This document shows, in pieces, positions 1 through 8,969 of a stretch of DNA of 64,000 bases. The position numbers were made by a program, and so were the translations under genes. The stretch covers positions 1,488,001-1,552,000 of the forward strand of contig CM041108.1 in the NCBI GenBank assembly GCA_023079485.1, in the 5' to 3' direction. The notes beneath the pieces were generated by a model. It saw only the letters and a program-made list of their open reading frames with translations. It ran no database searches and was not told the DNA's origin. The stretch is from Archilochus colubris (lineage: Eukaryota; Chordata; Aves; Apodiformes; Trochilidae). Numbering within the stretch: position 1 is the first letter of the stretch; each line of letters begins with the position of its first letter.

Positions 1-1
1 G

Positions 2-181
2 GTGCATGAGAAGAATCTGCTAGGGAAAACAGTTTGGATTTATCCTGCCTCGGGCAAAGGCAAATCCATTCATGGGGTTGCTTTCGCTCAAGGGCCTGGA
101 CACACTTGGTGGGTGATGATGAAAGATGGAGGAGTACAATGTGTACCACAAGGGAATCTAACACTAGGTGAGAATTCTTAA
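2..181 (+). pseudogene. Endogenous retrovirus pol remnant, integrase C-terminal end
   Basis: The frame beginning at base 2 stays open for 59 codons and stops at TAA 179-181. It is cut by the window edge, so only the tail is seen. The tail has the pattern of an integrase C-terminal beta-barrel: a VWIYP-like strand, a GPGHTWWVM core, then a QCVPQGNL ending. By family knowledge this resembles class III (ERV-L-like) retroviral integrases, in which a 'GPG.TWWV' strand and a 'CVP.GNL' end close pol. No env follows. The next 200 bases are noncoding and may hold a decayed polypurine tract and LTR edge (GGGAAATGAGGAGG at about 327). The class assignment is inference; a retroviral origin is fairly likely. 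Confidence 0.6.
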
Positions 182-720
182 TTTCTGCTTGTCTAGCTTA
201 ATCAGTGATGCATGGACTCTTTGGGAGTCATGAACTTGTATCCCACCATAACTACTGTTATGTGAACTGTTGCATAAACTAACAGTGTTAAACCGTGACA
301 GTGGGAATCAATGTTAATCGTCCTGGTGGGAAATGAGGAGGTAAGACTTCAAACAGAACAAATCCTGCACCATTCAGAAAAAACAATAAGGTGGAATATG
401 AATTCATTTTTAAAAGAAAAAAAAAAAACCAGAAAGAAAGAGCAACCCAGCTAGAGGAGATACCTCTGATACCTCTAAGAGCCCCAAAATGCCTCTGCTG
501 GTGGGATAATTCCCCGTGGTGGGTTGAGTCACCCCTTGGAGAAGGTGGATGGGGAGGGATGGAGTGGCTCCATCATCATCTATTGTGCTTCAAAATGCTC
601 CCAGGTGGGAGGAAGTTGGTTGGTTTTTTGTTTTTGGTTTTTTTTTGGGTTTTTGTTTGTTTGTTTGTTTGTTTGTTTTGGTTTGGTGGCTTTTGATACT
701 AACTGCAAATTGAAGTCAGC
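182..720. other. Post-pol flank, A-rich run and (TTTG)n simple repeat
   Basis: No gene is seen. Bases 182-400 follow the retroviral pol stop and may be LTR remnant. An A-rich run sits at 412-430. A T/G simple repeat with (GTTT)n at its core spans about 618-690. Confidence 0.5.
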
Positions 721-2433
721 CCAGTAAAATTTGTACCTCAACAAAGAAAGGCTACCTGGGACTTGGGTCTCCAAATTTAAAGTAACCGTGGAGTGAGTTC
801 ATTAAAAAAAAGCCCACTAAAAGTCCTACGGTTGTCTTCTGGGGACTCTTAAATGTCATCATGCCCATGTTGGGTGACATTTCCCCATGGGATCAAAAGT
901 CCTGGGTGATACTGCAGCAAAAGATGGTCCAGCTGAGGAGAAAAACCTCCTGAGAGACCTAAATGGGGTTTTAGAGGCCTCCAGTGATGGAGCAGAAGGA
1001 AAGACAAAAGAAGGAGGGAGATAATAAATGGAAAATTAATATAAGAAGGTCGAGGGGGAAAAAGAAAATTTCCCAAGAAAACTTCCTTGTGTCACATGGT
1101 TTCTGGAAACTTCTTGCCTTTTCTGCCTCAGCCTCTTTCTCCATCCAACCCAAGAGGTTTTTTTCAGCAAGAAACCAAGGAGCCATCAGTAATGAAACTC
1201 TGGACCTGTCACTTTAAGTGGCTCATGATCATTAGGTCTTTTTGGTATTCCTTGGAATGGCACTAATCACTGGCTGCTCATTAGGCTTCAATGTCCCCAT
1301 AATATGTTCATCCACAGCAATTCAGTCACATTTTTCACAGATTTTTCTCCTTACCTCCAGCCTGATGGTTTGGTTTGGTTTGGCTTGGTTTTTTCCAATT
1401 GCAAAAACCAAGCAAACAAACAAAGAAATGGATTTGAGTCCTTTCTGTGGCATTGGGACTTTATGGGCCTTCATATGTACTTCTCTTCTTCAAGGGCACC
1501 GTTGTGTTTCAGCCCTGGGGCTTTGGCCTTGGATCCAGGGATTTTTGCATCCCAATAGATGCATTAAAGTTATTTTACTTTCTTTTTCCTATGTTATATA
1601 GTGCTTTGGGTTTTCTCATGTTTTTCTAAGGTCCACCATTAAGTCTCTGAGATGACTTCAAGGTTATGAATTGTTGAGGTGGTATTTAAGGGCCTTTTGG
1701 GTAAGCCATGCAAAAAACACCCAAATAAATTAAAAGGCAGCTGATCAAACGGGGCTGAAAATGAAAAGCAGAATTCAATCATTGCAAATTTCCCTGATTG
1801 AATTTCAGGAGAGATAAAAGATCTGCAAATAAATAAATAAAAGATTTGCAACCTACGGGTGCAAAGCTACTCAAAATTCAAAGTTTATAGTCCATCTGTC
1901 TCTTTGCTTCAAGGAGCTGGTATTAAATTTCTTGCTAAAGAAAATAAATAAGCTTTGGAAAAAGTTGGCTTTGGAATCTGCATGTTAGTTGGTGAATTAA
2001 CAGCACTGCCTTATTATGATGGCTGCTTCTCAATTTGCATCATTAAGGAGCTGGGATCATCTCCTTGCTTCTTCCTCCACTGCTCTCTCTGGGCTGTGGT
2101 TGGCTCCAAGGTGAAGGAACAGCTCAGGTTGATCCAGCATTGCTTTTGGCACCCAACGACTAAATAAAATCCAAGGAAAAAAGACATTGAGGGGGTTTTA
2201 TTGATTTAGTTTTATTAACCCACTCTGATTTTTCTTTTATTTTAATTATTATTTAGAGTTTTTTCTCCCCCAGCCAACCCAACTCAACCAGCTGCTCTCA
2301 TCTCCAGCAAATGGACTCCTAGGAGCTGGAGGTGAGTGGCTTTGAACACCTTCATCCTCATTTTTATTTGTCTTGGAAATGTTGGGAAAAGGCTCAGTCC
2401 AGCAGCTCCTCGCAGGGAAGGAGCAGCAAAAAT
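721..2433. other. Unique upstream flank, nothing recognised
   Basis: This is moderately AT-rich single-copy sequence. Open frames here are short, lack splice context and do not resemble known proteins. I see no repeat family, promoter or RNA gene. Confidence 0.4.
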
Positions 2434-2526
2434 CATAGCCCTAGAACCATGGAATATGTTGAGCTGGAAGGGATCCATCAGGATCAAGTCCAGCTCCTCT
2501 CCTTGTGTAGGGCACCTCAAAAACCA
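2434..2526 (-). mobile_element. Old CR1 LINE 3'-end fragment
   Basis: On the + strand it reads as a diverged reverse complement of a CR1 tail: CATAG..AGAACCATGGAAT, then GAGCTGGAAGGGATCC and AAGTCCAGCTCCT. Only the noncoding 3' end remains. It is clearly older than the near-consensus CR1 copies further right. Confidence 0.7.
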
Positions 2527-3115
2527 ACTGGGGACTTATTATGCCTTGGAATTCAACATTAGAAAGGAGGGAATTTGGTTTCCTTATCCACAGAGTCCTA
2601 ATTTGCCATTTTTCAGTGATTTTCCTCCAGGACCCCGCAGCATCTTCATTCACCTTTCTCAAGCAGCAGTGTGGGGAGAGAAATCCCTTTTTTTTCAGAT
2701 ATTTTCCCACTCAATCTTCCTGCTGGCTTGACAGGGACAAAAATCCTTTCTTGTGGCTTTATTACCCACCCATCAATCCCGTTCAAGAAAAACTTCAATG
2801 TTATTTAAACTGGCATGGGGAAACCTCCAGGAATATCAAGTGTTCCCAGAATCCATAGTTTTTTCTTGATCCATCCTTCCTGTGCCGATGGATGATTGAT
2901 GAAGCTGTTAAGGTTTTTTTTCTCCCGGGTGTTTATTTATTGAAAGTTGTCCAATTATCTGGGATTTAAAGTTTGTGATGGCTTCAAAATTAAAGCTCTG
3001 CAGGGGGGGGGCAGCTTTTGGGTTTGCAGAGGGAAAAATCCAGACCTAGGAGCTCTTCTTGGGTATGGGTGGGAGTTTCGGAGACTGGGGGAGGAAAGAG
3101 GAACTGAGGAAGAGG
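2527..3115. other. Unique flank with a short G-run
   Basis: No gene or repeat family is recognised. A G homopolymer lies at about 3003-3011. From about 3115 the sequence becomes a tandem array. Confidence 0.35.
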
Positions 3116-3415
3116 AAGGAGATGACCTGGGGTTGCTTGAGGAGCAAAATTGGGATTGTCAAGGAATGAACGTGGGATGCTTGAGAAGGAGACATGGGAT
3201 GATTGAGGAATGAACTTGGAGTGGTGGAGAGAATGCAGGATGCTCAAGGAATGATTTGGGGATGCTTGTGGAGCAAACCTGGGGTGCTCAAAGGATGAAC
3301 TTGGGATGCTGGAGGAGGGAACAGGGAATTCTGGAAGAATGAACTTGGGAAACTCAAGGGAGAACACAGGATGCTTGAGGAGGAGACATGGGATGATAAA
3401 GATGGAGTTGGGGGG
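3115..3415. repeat. Degenerate purine-rich minisatellite
   Basis: Variants of GGGATGCTTGAGGA and AATGAACTTGGGA recur about every 25-35 bases across roughly 300 bp. The + strand is purine-rich. The long open frame on the opposite strand is a by-product of the repeats. Confidence 0.65.
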
Positions 3416-3725
3416 CTGATGTTTTGAGGAGGCAGAAGGTGATGTGGACCAGATGTGTTTGGGGGGCAGAGGGGATTGGGGGGCAGATGGGGGGGTCACA
3501 GTCTTTGTGGGGCAGATGCAGATGCAGGGCAGATGTGTTTGGGGGGCAGATGGCTGGGGTGGCAAATGCTGCTGGGGACAGATATGATTGGGGGCAGACG
3601 TTTTGGGGGGGGCAGATGCCATTGGGGGGCAGATGTGTTTAGGGGGCAGCTGTTTGAGGGGGCACTTGTTGGGAGGTAGATGTGCTTGGGGGGCAGATGC
3701 CATTGGGGGGCAGATGTGTTTGGGG
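3415..3725. repeat. G-rich GGGGGGCAGATG minisatellite
   Basis: GGGGGGCAGATG followed by TGTTT, CCATT or similar spacers recurs about a dozen times in 300 bp. Runs of five to seven G make the + strand a strong G-quadruplex candidate. It leads directly into the perfect 22-bp repeats at 3724-3815. Confidence 0.75.
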
Positions 3726-3815
3726 GGGCACAGCTGTGGTTTTGGGGGGGCACAGCTGTGGTTTTGGGGGGGCACAGCTGTGGTTTTGGGGGGGCACAGC
3801 TGTGGTTTTGGGGCA
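3724..3815 (+). repeat. Four perfect 22-bp repeats with E-box and RUNX-type motif
   Basis: The unit GGGGGGCACAGCTGTGGTTT recurs with CAGCTG at 3731, 3753, 3775 and 3797, an exact period of 22 bases. Each copy contains an E-box (CAGCTG) overlapping a RUNX-type site (TGTGGTTT) plus a G-run. Identical copies imply recent expansion. The array lies about 50 bases upstream of the CTCF-like motif and may be part of the promoter; that role is inference. Confidence 0.85.
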
Positions 3816-3861
3816 CATTACGGGGATGCTGCCAGGCTGCTCGCGGTGCTCTTGCTGCCGG

Positions 3862-3877
3862 CCGCCAGGGGGCGCTG
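3862..3877 (+). promoter_or_regulatory. CTCF-type binding motif
   Basis: CCGCCAGGGGGCGCTG matches the core CTCF consensus (CCASYAGRKGGCRS) closely, with the motif on the + strand, pointing toward PKNOX2. It lies at the left edge of the CpG island just before the GC-box ladder. Such sites often mark promoter-proximal insulators or loop anchors. Occupancy cannot be judged from sequence. Confidence 0.7.
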
Positions 3878-4054
3878 TGCCGCACTCCCGCGGTAGGCGT
3901 GGCCTGTGATGGGGGCGTGTCGCGGTTGGTGGGCGTGGCTGGTTACGAGAGGTGGGCGTGGCTTGCAGCGACGGCGCGACCGTTCCGATTGGTGGGCGTG
4001 GTTTGTCTCGAGGGCGTGGTCAGCAGATGGGCGTGTCCCGGTGTGGGCGGGGCC

Positions 4055-4134
4055 TGTGCCGCGGCGGGCCGGGGGCGGCGGGGCCGGCGGTGCGGCCGGG
4101 GCTGCGGGCGCGGGGGGATGCGGCTCGGCGGGCA
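4055..4134 (+). other. PKNOX2: Candidate noncoding first exon with splice donor
   Basis: Very GC-rich sequence directly below the GC-box ladder ends in GGCGGGCAG|GTAGGG, a good 5' splice site at 4134/4135. A transcript starting near 4050-4080 would give a short noncoding exon. The start is not visible and is set by the end of the last GC box. An ATG at 4119 (GGGATGCGG) would open an upstream frame if included. RNA evidence is absent. Confidence 0.35.
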
Positions 4135-4259
4135 GGTAGGGCCGGGCGGGCTGTCACTCACCGCGGGGCCGGGGAAGGAGGGAGGGGAGGGGGGTGAAGC
4201 GGGGGGGAGGCGGGGCGGGCGGACAAAGCGGCCCGGGCGGCGGGGCACGTGCGGCGGCG

Positions 4260-4490
4260 GGGACCCCCCCCCCCACCCTCCCCCCACACTCTTCTTCTCC
4301 TTCCCCTCCGCCTCCAGCCCCTTCGATGAGGGAAGTAACTTGCGTGTGGGTGGCTGTGTGTCCCCCCAAGGGTCCAGTCCCCCGCCCCCCCGGGCTAACC
4401 TCCAGCCCGCTGCGGTTTGGCGTTGCGGTTCTCTGCGGTGACCCCCCCCCTCCCTTCCCCCTCCCCAGGCCGGTTGTGATGATTTGGGGT
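4260..4490. other. CpG-island interior, G-rich to C-rich switch
   Basis: Before about 4255 the + strand is G-rich; from 4262 onward it is C-rich, with runs of eight to ten C. No coding region is recognised. A CACGTG E-box sits just before the switch, at about 4246. Confidence 0.5.
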
Positions 4491-5440
4491 TGGGGGCCGT
4501 GTGTGTACAATCGTCTAGGGGGCTTTGCGGCTCCCCCGGCCCGTTGCAATACCCTGTGCAGACCCTCGGCCCCCCGGGAATTGCAGCTCCCCCCCCCTCC
4601 ATGGGTTGTGAACCTCCCCGGTTGTTACCCCCCCCCTCCCGGATTGTAAAGCCCCCTCCCCGGTTGTAACCCCCTCCCCGGTACTTTGCAGCTGCCCCAG
4701 CCGGTTGCCTCTGCAGATCTCCGAGCGGGTGTGATGTTCCCCGGGGGGTTGCAGACCCCCCCTGACCATTAGCAATACTCCTGAGGAGGTTGCAAACCCT
4801 CCCACCCAGTGCAATGCCCGCCCCCGCCGGGGTCTGCAAACCCGGCCCCCCCCTCGCCCTCCCTTGGCCACTTGCAAAGCGCTCTGCAGCCCCCCGGCCG
4901 CTTGCGATGCTCTCGGACTTGCATTGCACCCCGGGGAGAGCGGAGGGGGGGGGTTTGCAGAGTCCCCTCCCAGCCCATTGTGAGACCCTCTGCAAACCCC
5001 CAAACCAGTTGCACTGCCCCCCCCTGGGGGAATTTACGACCTGCGCCCACCGGCCAGTTGCAGTCCCCTCTGGAGACCCCCGACTGCTTGCAACCCCATC
5101 GACTGTTTGCAAAGCCCCTCCTGAGGAGGGGGGGGGTGTTGCAACTCCCTCGCTATTTGCAGTGCCCTTTGCAGCCCCCCACCTCCCAGCTGGTTGCAGT
5201 ACCCCCAGCTGGTTGCAAACCAGTTGCAATCGGGGGGGCGGTGGGGGGTGTTGCAGCCCCCTTAGGCTGTTGAATGTCCCGCGGGGGGGGGCGAGTTTTG
5301 GAGCCCCCCTTCGGGGTGGCAACGCCCCCAAGTAGTTGTAACCCCCCTGACCCTTTGCAATGTCCCCCTCCCCGGGGGGAGCGACTTGCAGCCCCCACCC
5401 CAAACATTTTGCAGCTGGGAAGTCCCCCCCCGCCGTGTGC
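4490..5440. repeat. C-rich minisatellite with recurrent TTGCA motif
   Basis: About 950 bp are built from loose units of roughly 20-30 bases: a CCCCCC run followed by GGTTGCAA, CTTGCAA or TTTGCAG. Examples are CCGGTTGTAACCCCC near 4660 and GGTTGCAAACC near 4789. The array sits inside the CpG island, apparently within the first intron. The opposite strand is G-rich, with quadruplex potential. Long open frames on both strands follow from the scarcity of stops in GC-rich repeats and are not genes. Confidence 0.7.
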
Positions 5441-6480
5441 ATGTGGGCGGGGAGGTGTCACCTTCCTGGGGTACCCCTTTACTTTGGGTCGTCACCCCCC
5501 CCCAGCACCACGCGTCACCCATCTGGGGGTGGAGACACACTTGGGGTCTTAACACCAACCCCTGGGGTTCCCCCCACCCTGGGACACCCTAACACAGCTC
5601 CTCCCTGTGTGCCATTGAGACGGGATAAATAATCCCAAAATCCCCCCCCCCCCCATTTTCACAGCTTCCTAACTATCCGGAGGGGGCTTTTTTTTTTTTT
5701 ATATTTACAATTACTTATATATATATATATATTGTATTTTTTTTAGCGCGTTTACACCTTTTAGAAGCGGGGGAAGTTGAAAGCAAGGATCCCTGGGGGT
5801 CCCGTTGTGTGTGTGTGTGTCCGTCCTCCCCCCTAATTCTATCAGACTCAGTTTGGACTCTTTGTTTGGGCTCCTCCCGATTTTTTTTTTAATTATTATT
5901 TTTTTTCTGGCTCCCAAGGATCTTTTTTCCCCCAGTATCTCTTTGCTCGGGTAATGGGAAACCCTAAACCCGGTGGGATCTTTTCCAACTCCCAGCCGGA
6001 GCGATTAGAGGACGGGCAGAGAGAAGAGCGAGGGGGGGGGGAAGGTTGGATGGATTATTTTTGGCCGGGATGCGGGGGTAGCTGTCTGCTGGTGACAAGG
6101 AGCAAAAATAAGGAGTGAAAGAGCTTAGAATCTCCTTTCCCCCCCCACTTTCATTTTTATAATGAAATCTCCCAAAAACTGGCGGGAAGGAAGAGGGAAA
6201 ACCCAATGGATGCTGCTGGGGCGAAGCTTCGCGCCTCCCAAAGCTCCGAGTCGGTGGGTTTGGCATCAGAGGCATGAAAAGAAAGTGTGTGGGGAATCTG
6301 GCAAAAGAAAAAAACACACCCAAAAAAACCACCCCAAAAATTGGATTTGAGGTTTCGTGGCTCCGTGTGGATGGGGAGAGGAATTTGGGGAAAATAATGG
6401 TGTTTTGGTGCATTTTGTTTCAAAAATTGCGCTTTTTTTCTTTTGGATTTGAAACGTACAGAGCAGATGTGATTGAGTTT
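5440..6480. other. CpG-island shore, unique, with (TA)n
   Basis: CpG density falls gradually. There are C-runs at 5496-5505 and 5643-5654, a T-run near 5690, a short (TA)n at about 5717-5732 and (GT)n at 5805-5820. A CpG-bearing unique patch lies at about 5985-6260. No gene is recognised. Confidence 0.4.
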
Positions 6481-7030
6481 CCCAGGATTTTTTTTTTCCT
6501 CCCTCCCATTTTATTCCACTTCACGTTGTTTTTAAGAAATTTTCCTTTTTTAAAACAAGAAAATTTTTTTTTTAAGGAAATTCCCCTTTTTAAAGAATGA
6601 AATCACGGGTTTTGGAATGAAGTCTTTCTGAAGGAAATCTCATTTTAAAAAAGTAAATCTTACCTTTATTAAAGGAAATAACCTTTTTTTAAGGAAATAT
6701 CCCCTTTTTACAGGAAATCTTTGTCTTCCCAAGGAAAATCTTCCTTTTCATAAGGGAAATCTTCCTTTTTTAGAGAGCAATTGCCTGGTTTTTTTTAAAG
6801 GAAATTGCCCTTTTCCCTCAAGGAATTCTCCTTTTCCTCTTTTTTAAAAGAAATAACTTCATTTAAAAGTAAGTATTTATCAAAGGAGGTTTTTTTAAAG
6901 GAAGTACCTTTTTTTTTTAGGGAAATTCCCATTTTTTTAAAAAAGGAAATTCCTTTTGTTTAGAATAAATCACTTTTAATTTTTTTTTTTTTTTAATTAA
7001 GAATTTCCCTTTTTTTAAAGAAAAAAATTT
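6480..7030. repeat. AT-rich minisatellite (AAGGAAATtCCCTTTTT units)
   Basis: Variants of TTTAAAGGAAATTCCCTTTT recur about every 20-25 bases over 550 bp. The unit is close to self-complementary, so single strands could form hairpins. Confidence 0.7.
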
Positions 7031-7560
7031 AAGTCCCTGCCTTGTGAGACTTTGGATTTCAGGGGCATTTTTTATTTTCCCCACAAACTTCTGTATAATT
7101 CCACAGATTTTTTCCAGTCGATGGAAGCTCTGGGACTGGGCTGGTTGATGGATGATTCTTTCGGTTTTGCAGTTTATGGGGAGAATTTGCTGCATCCCAA
7201 CGACTCATTTCCCAAATAACTTTCTCCCCCACTGAAGAGAGATATGAAAAAAAAAAAAGGAATTATTTCCTGGCTTTGTTAATGGGATTGCTCTGGCTCA
7301 GGTTAAACACCCAGAGGGGTGGGAGTTAAACCCAGTTTAAATTTTGACCCAGGTTTGAGTCCCCTCCAGGTGGGCAAGAGCTGAGCTGATGGGATTTGGG
7401 GCTTTTTAAAGAAAAGCTCTGAAAACGGGGCAAATGTTGGTGCTGAGGGGATGCAGAGACTCCCAGGGAGTGGGGGAAGGATGGGGAAGGGAAGGTTGGG
7501 AATTGGATCTCAAACTTCAGCCTGGGGGCTTTTTGAGCTGGAGAACATCTTCCATCACCA
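7031..7560. other. Unique intronic sequence, nothing recognised
   Basis: Single-copy sequence with an A-run at 7248-7257. No gene, repeat family or regulatory motif is clear. Confidence 0.35.
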
Positions 7561-8030
7561 TTCAGATTTTTTAAACTTTTAATTTTTTTTAATATAATTT
7601 TTTTAAATTTAATTTTTAATTTGATTAAGTTTAATTTCAATTTCTAATTTAATTTTCCATTGTTTTTTTAATTTTCAATTTATTTTTTCAATTTAATTTA
7701 ATTTTTAAGTTTATTTTTAATTCTAATTTCATTTTAAGTTTTAATTTCACTTATTTATTCATTTTAATTTTAGTGATTTAATTTTATTTTAAAAAAATTT
7801 TCATAGTCTCATCAAATCCTGAAATAATTTAGAAGAATTTAAATAATTTTAAGAGCCATTAAGGTCATCCAGTGCAACCACCAAATCCACTACCAAGCCA
7901 CATCTCTAAGCACCCCCACCCTTATTTTATTTTTCTTTCCACGTTTTATTTTGAATTCCAGTTTTAATTTTTCTTTCCTATTATTTTTTTTTAAATTTTA
8001 TTTTAATTTTTTGGATAATTTTCTTTTCCA
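7560..8030. repeat. TTTAATTTT-rich low-complexity tract
   Basis: Repeated TTTAATTTTCAATTT-like strings make up 7566-7800 and 7920-8015. An old CR1 fragment is embedded between them. Confidence 0.6.
7824..7918 (-). mobile_element. Very old CR1 LINE 3' fragment
   Basis: The stretch AGCCATTAAGGTCATCCAGT followed by GCAACCACCAAATCCACTAC resembles the reverse complement of the CR1 3' untranslated end, heavily diverged. It gives a relative age marker for the surrounding AT-rich tract. Confidence 0.5.
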
Positions 8031-8522
8031 CCCCATGCTTCAACCATCCTGTGCTGTTCAACCTGTTCCATCCCACATCCACCAGCTCTACTCCAGGCAG
8101 GAAAATCCCAAATATCTAGGTCATCCCAGCAAAACGCCAGAAAAATTCCAAGTTCTCCCCAAAATTCACATTATTCTAACACAGGCAGAAGAGATTTTCT
8201 CCAAGGTGATGTAAAATCCTACTTGGATGAGGAGAAAGTAATAAAAGATAAGTAGTAAATACAATAACGTTTTAGGTAAGAACTTAAATAATATAAAACT
8301 ATTATTTATTTATTTATCCAGCTGTTTATTTTTTAATTTTTTCCTGTCTGTCTTTTGCCTTTTTCCTCTCCCTGAATCCCATTGAGCTGATTCACAATAA
8401 TCCAAATTTTTGGGTGGATTTGGAAGGTTCCTAATTCTTGTTTTCCCCTTTTTTTGGGGGGTTGGTTTGGGGCCCCTCAAGCTCAGTCAGGAATTGCAGC
8501 TGCAGTGAAACCTCTGGAATGG
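8031..8522. other. Unique intronic sequence, nothing recognised
   Basis: No recognisable gene or element. A short (TTTA)n stretch occurs near 8302-8320. Confidence 0.35.
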
Positions 8523-8957
8523 ATCCTTCCCCTCCCCCCTTTTCTGCACTTTTCTTTCCCCTTCCCCCCCTCTTTTCCCCCTTTATCCCTTTTTTGGACC
8601 TTTTCCCTTTTCTTTCTGATTTTTATTTTCCTGTTTCCTCTTTTTCCTTTTTTCCTTTTCCCTCTTCTTCCTTTACTTTTCTCCTTTCTTTCCCCTTTCC
8701 CCTCTTAATTTTTCCCCTTTTCCTTGTTTTTCCATTTCTTCTTTTTTCCTTGATTGCTTTTTCCTTTATTAAATTTTTCCTTTTTTCTCTTTTTCTCCCT
8801 TTACCCCCTTTTCCCTTCTCCCCCTTCTCCCCCTTCTCCCCCTCTCCTCCTTTATCCCCTTTACCCCCTTTTCCCTGTTTTCTCCCCTTGTCCCCTTTTT
8901 CCCTCTTTTTCCCCTTTTCCCCCTTCTCCCACTTTTCCCCCATTTTTTCCCCACTTT
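8523..8957. repeat. 435-bp polypyrimidine tract
   Basis: The + strand is almost purely C and T, with CCCCTTTT and TTCCCC blocks and few purines. Such homopurine/homopyrimidine tracts can form triplex (H-DNA). The lysine/glutamate-rich frame on the opposite strand is a compositional artefact. Confidence 0.8.
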
Positions 8958-8969
8958 AGGGTAATGTTT

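Larger units (their letters stand above)
3840..4260 (+). promoter_or_regulatory. PKNOX2: CpG-island promoter, probable PKNOX2 5' promoter
   Basis: This is the most CpG-dense part of the window. Eight GC/GT boxes (GGGCGTGG or close variants, the last GGGCGGGG) start near 3896, 3914, 3931, 3954, 3994, 4012, 4029 and 4045. They are all in the same orientation and mostly 16-18 bases apart. An inverted CCAAT box (ATTGG) lies at 3988-3992. There is no TATA box, as expected for a CpG-island promoter bound by Sp/KLF factors and NF-Y. Assignment to PKNOX2 rests on position and strand only: it is the only strong promoter-like island in the window and lies 51 kb upstream of the first coding exon. PKNOX2 in other vertebrates has noncoding 5' exons and long first introns. 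Confidence 0.55.

Noticed and set aside
2990..3775. 261-codon Pro-rich frame on the - strand
   Set aside because: It translates the G-rich minisatellite (repeated LPPKHICPP-like segments). Overlapping frames are also open, and there is no splice or start context.
3943..5442. 499-codon open frame on the - strand through the CpG island
   Set aside because: It crosses the GC-box promoter and the C-rich array. Pro/Gly/Ala-rich reading in several frames at once shows it is stop-poor composition, not a gene.
8438..8959. Phe/Pro/Ser frame and its Lys/Glu/Gly counterpart
   Set aside because: Direct reading of a polypyrimidine/polypurine tract.
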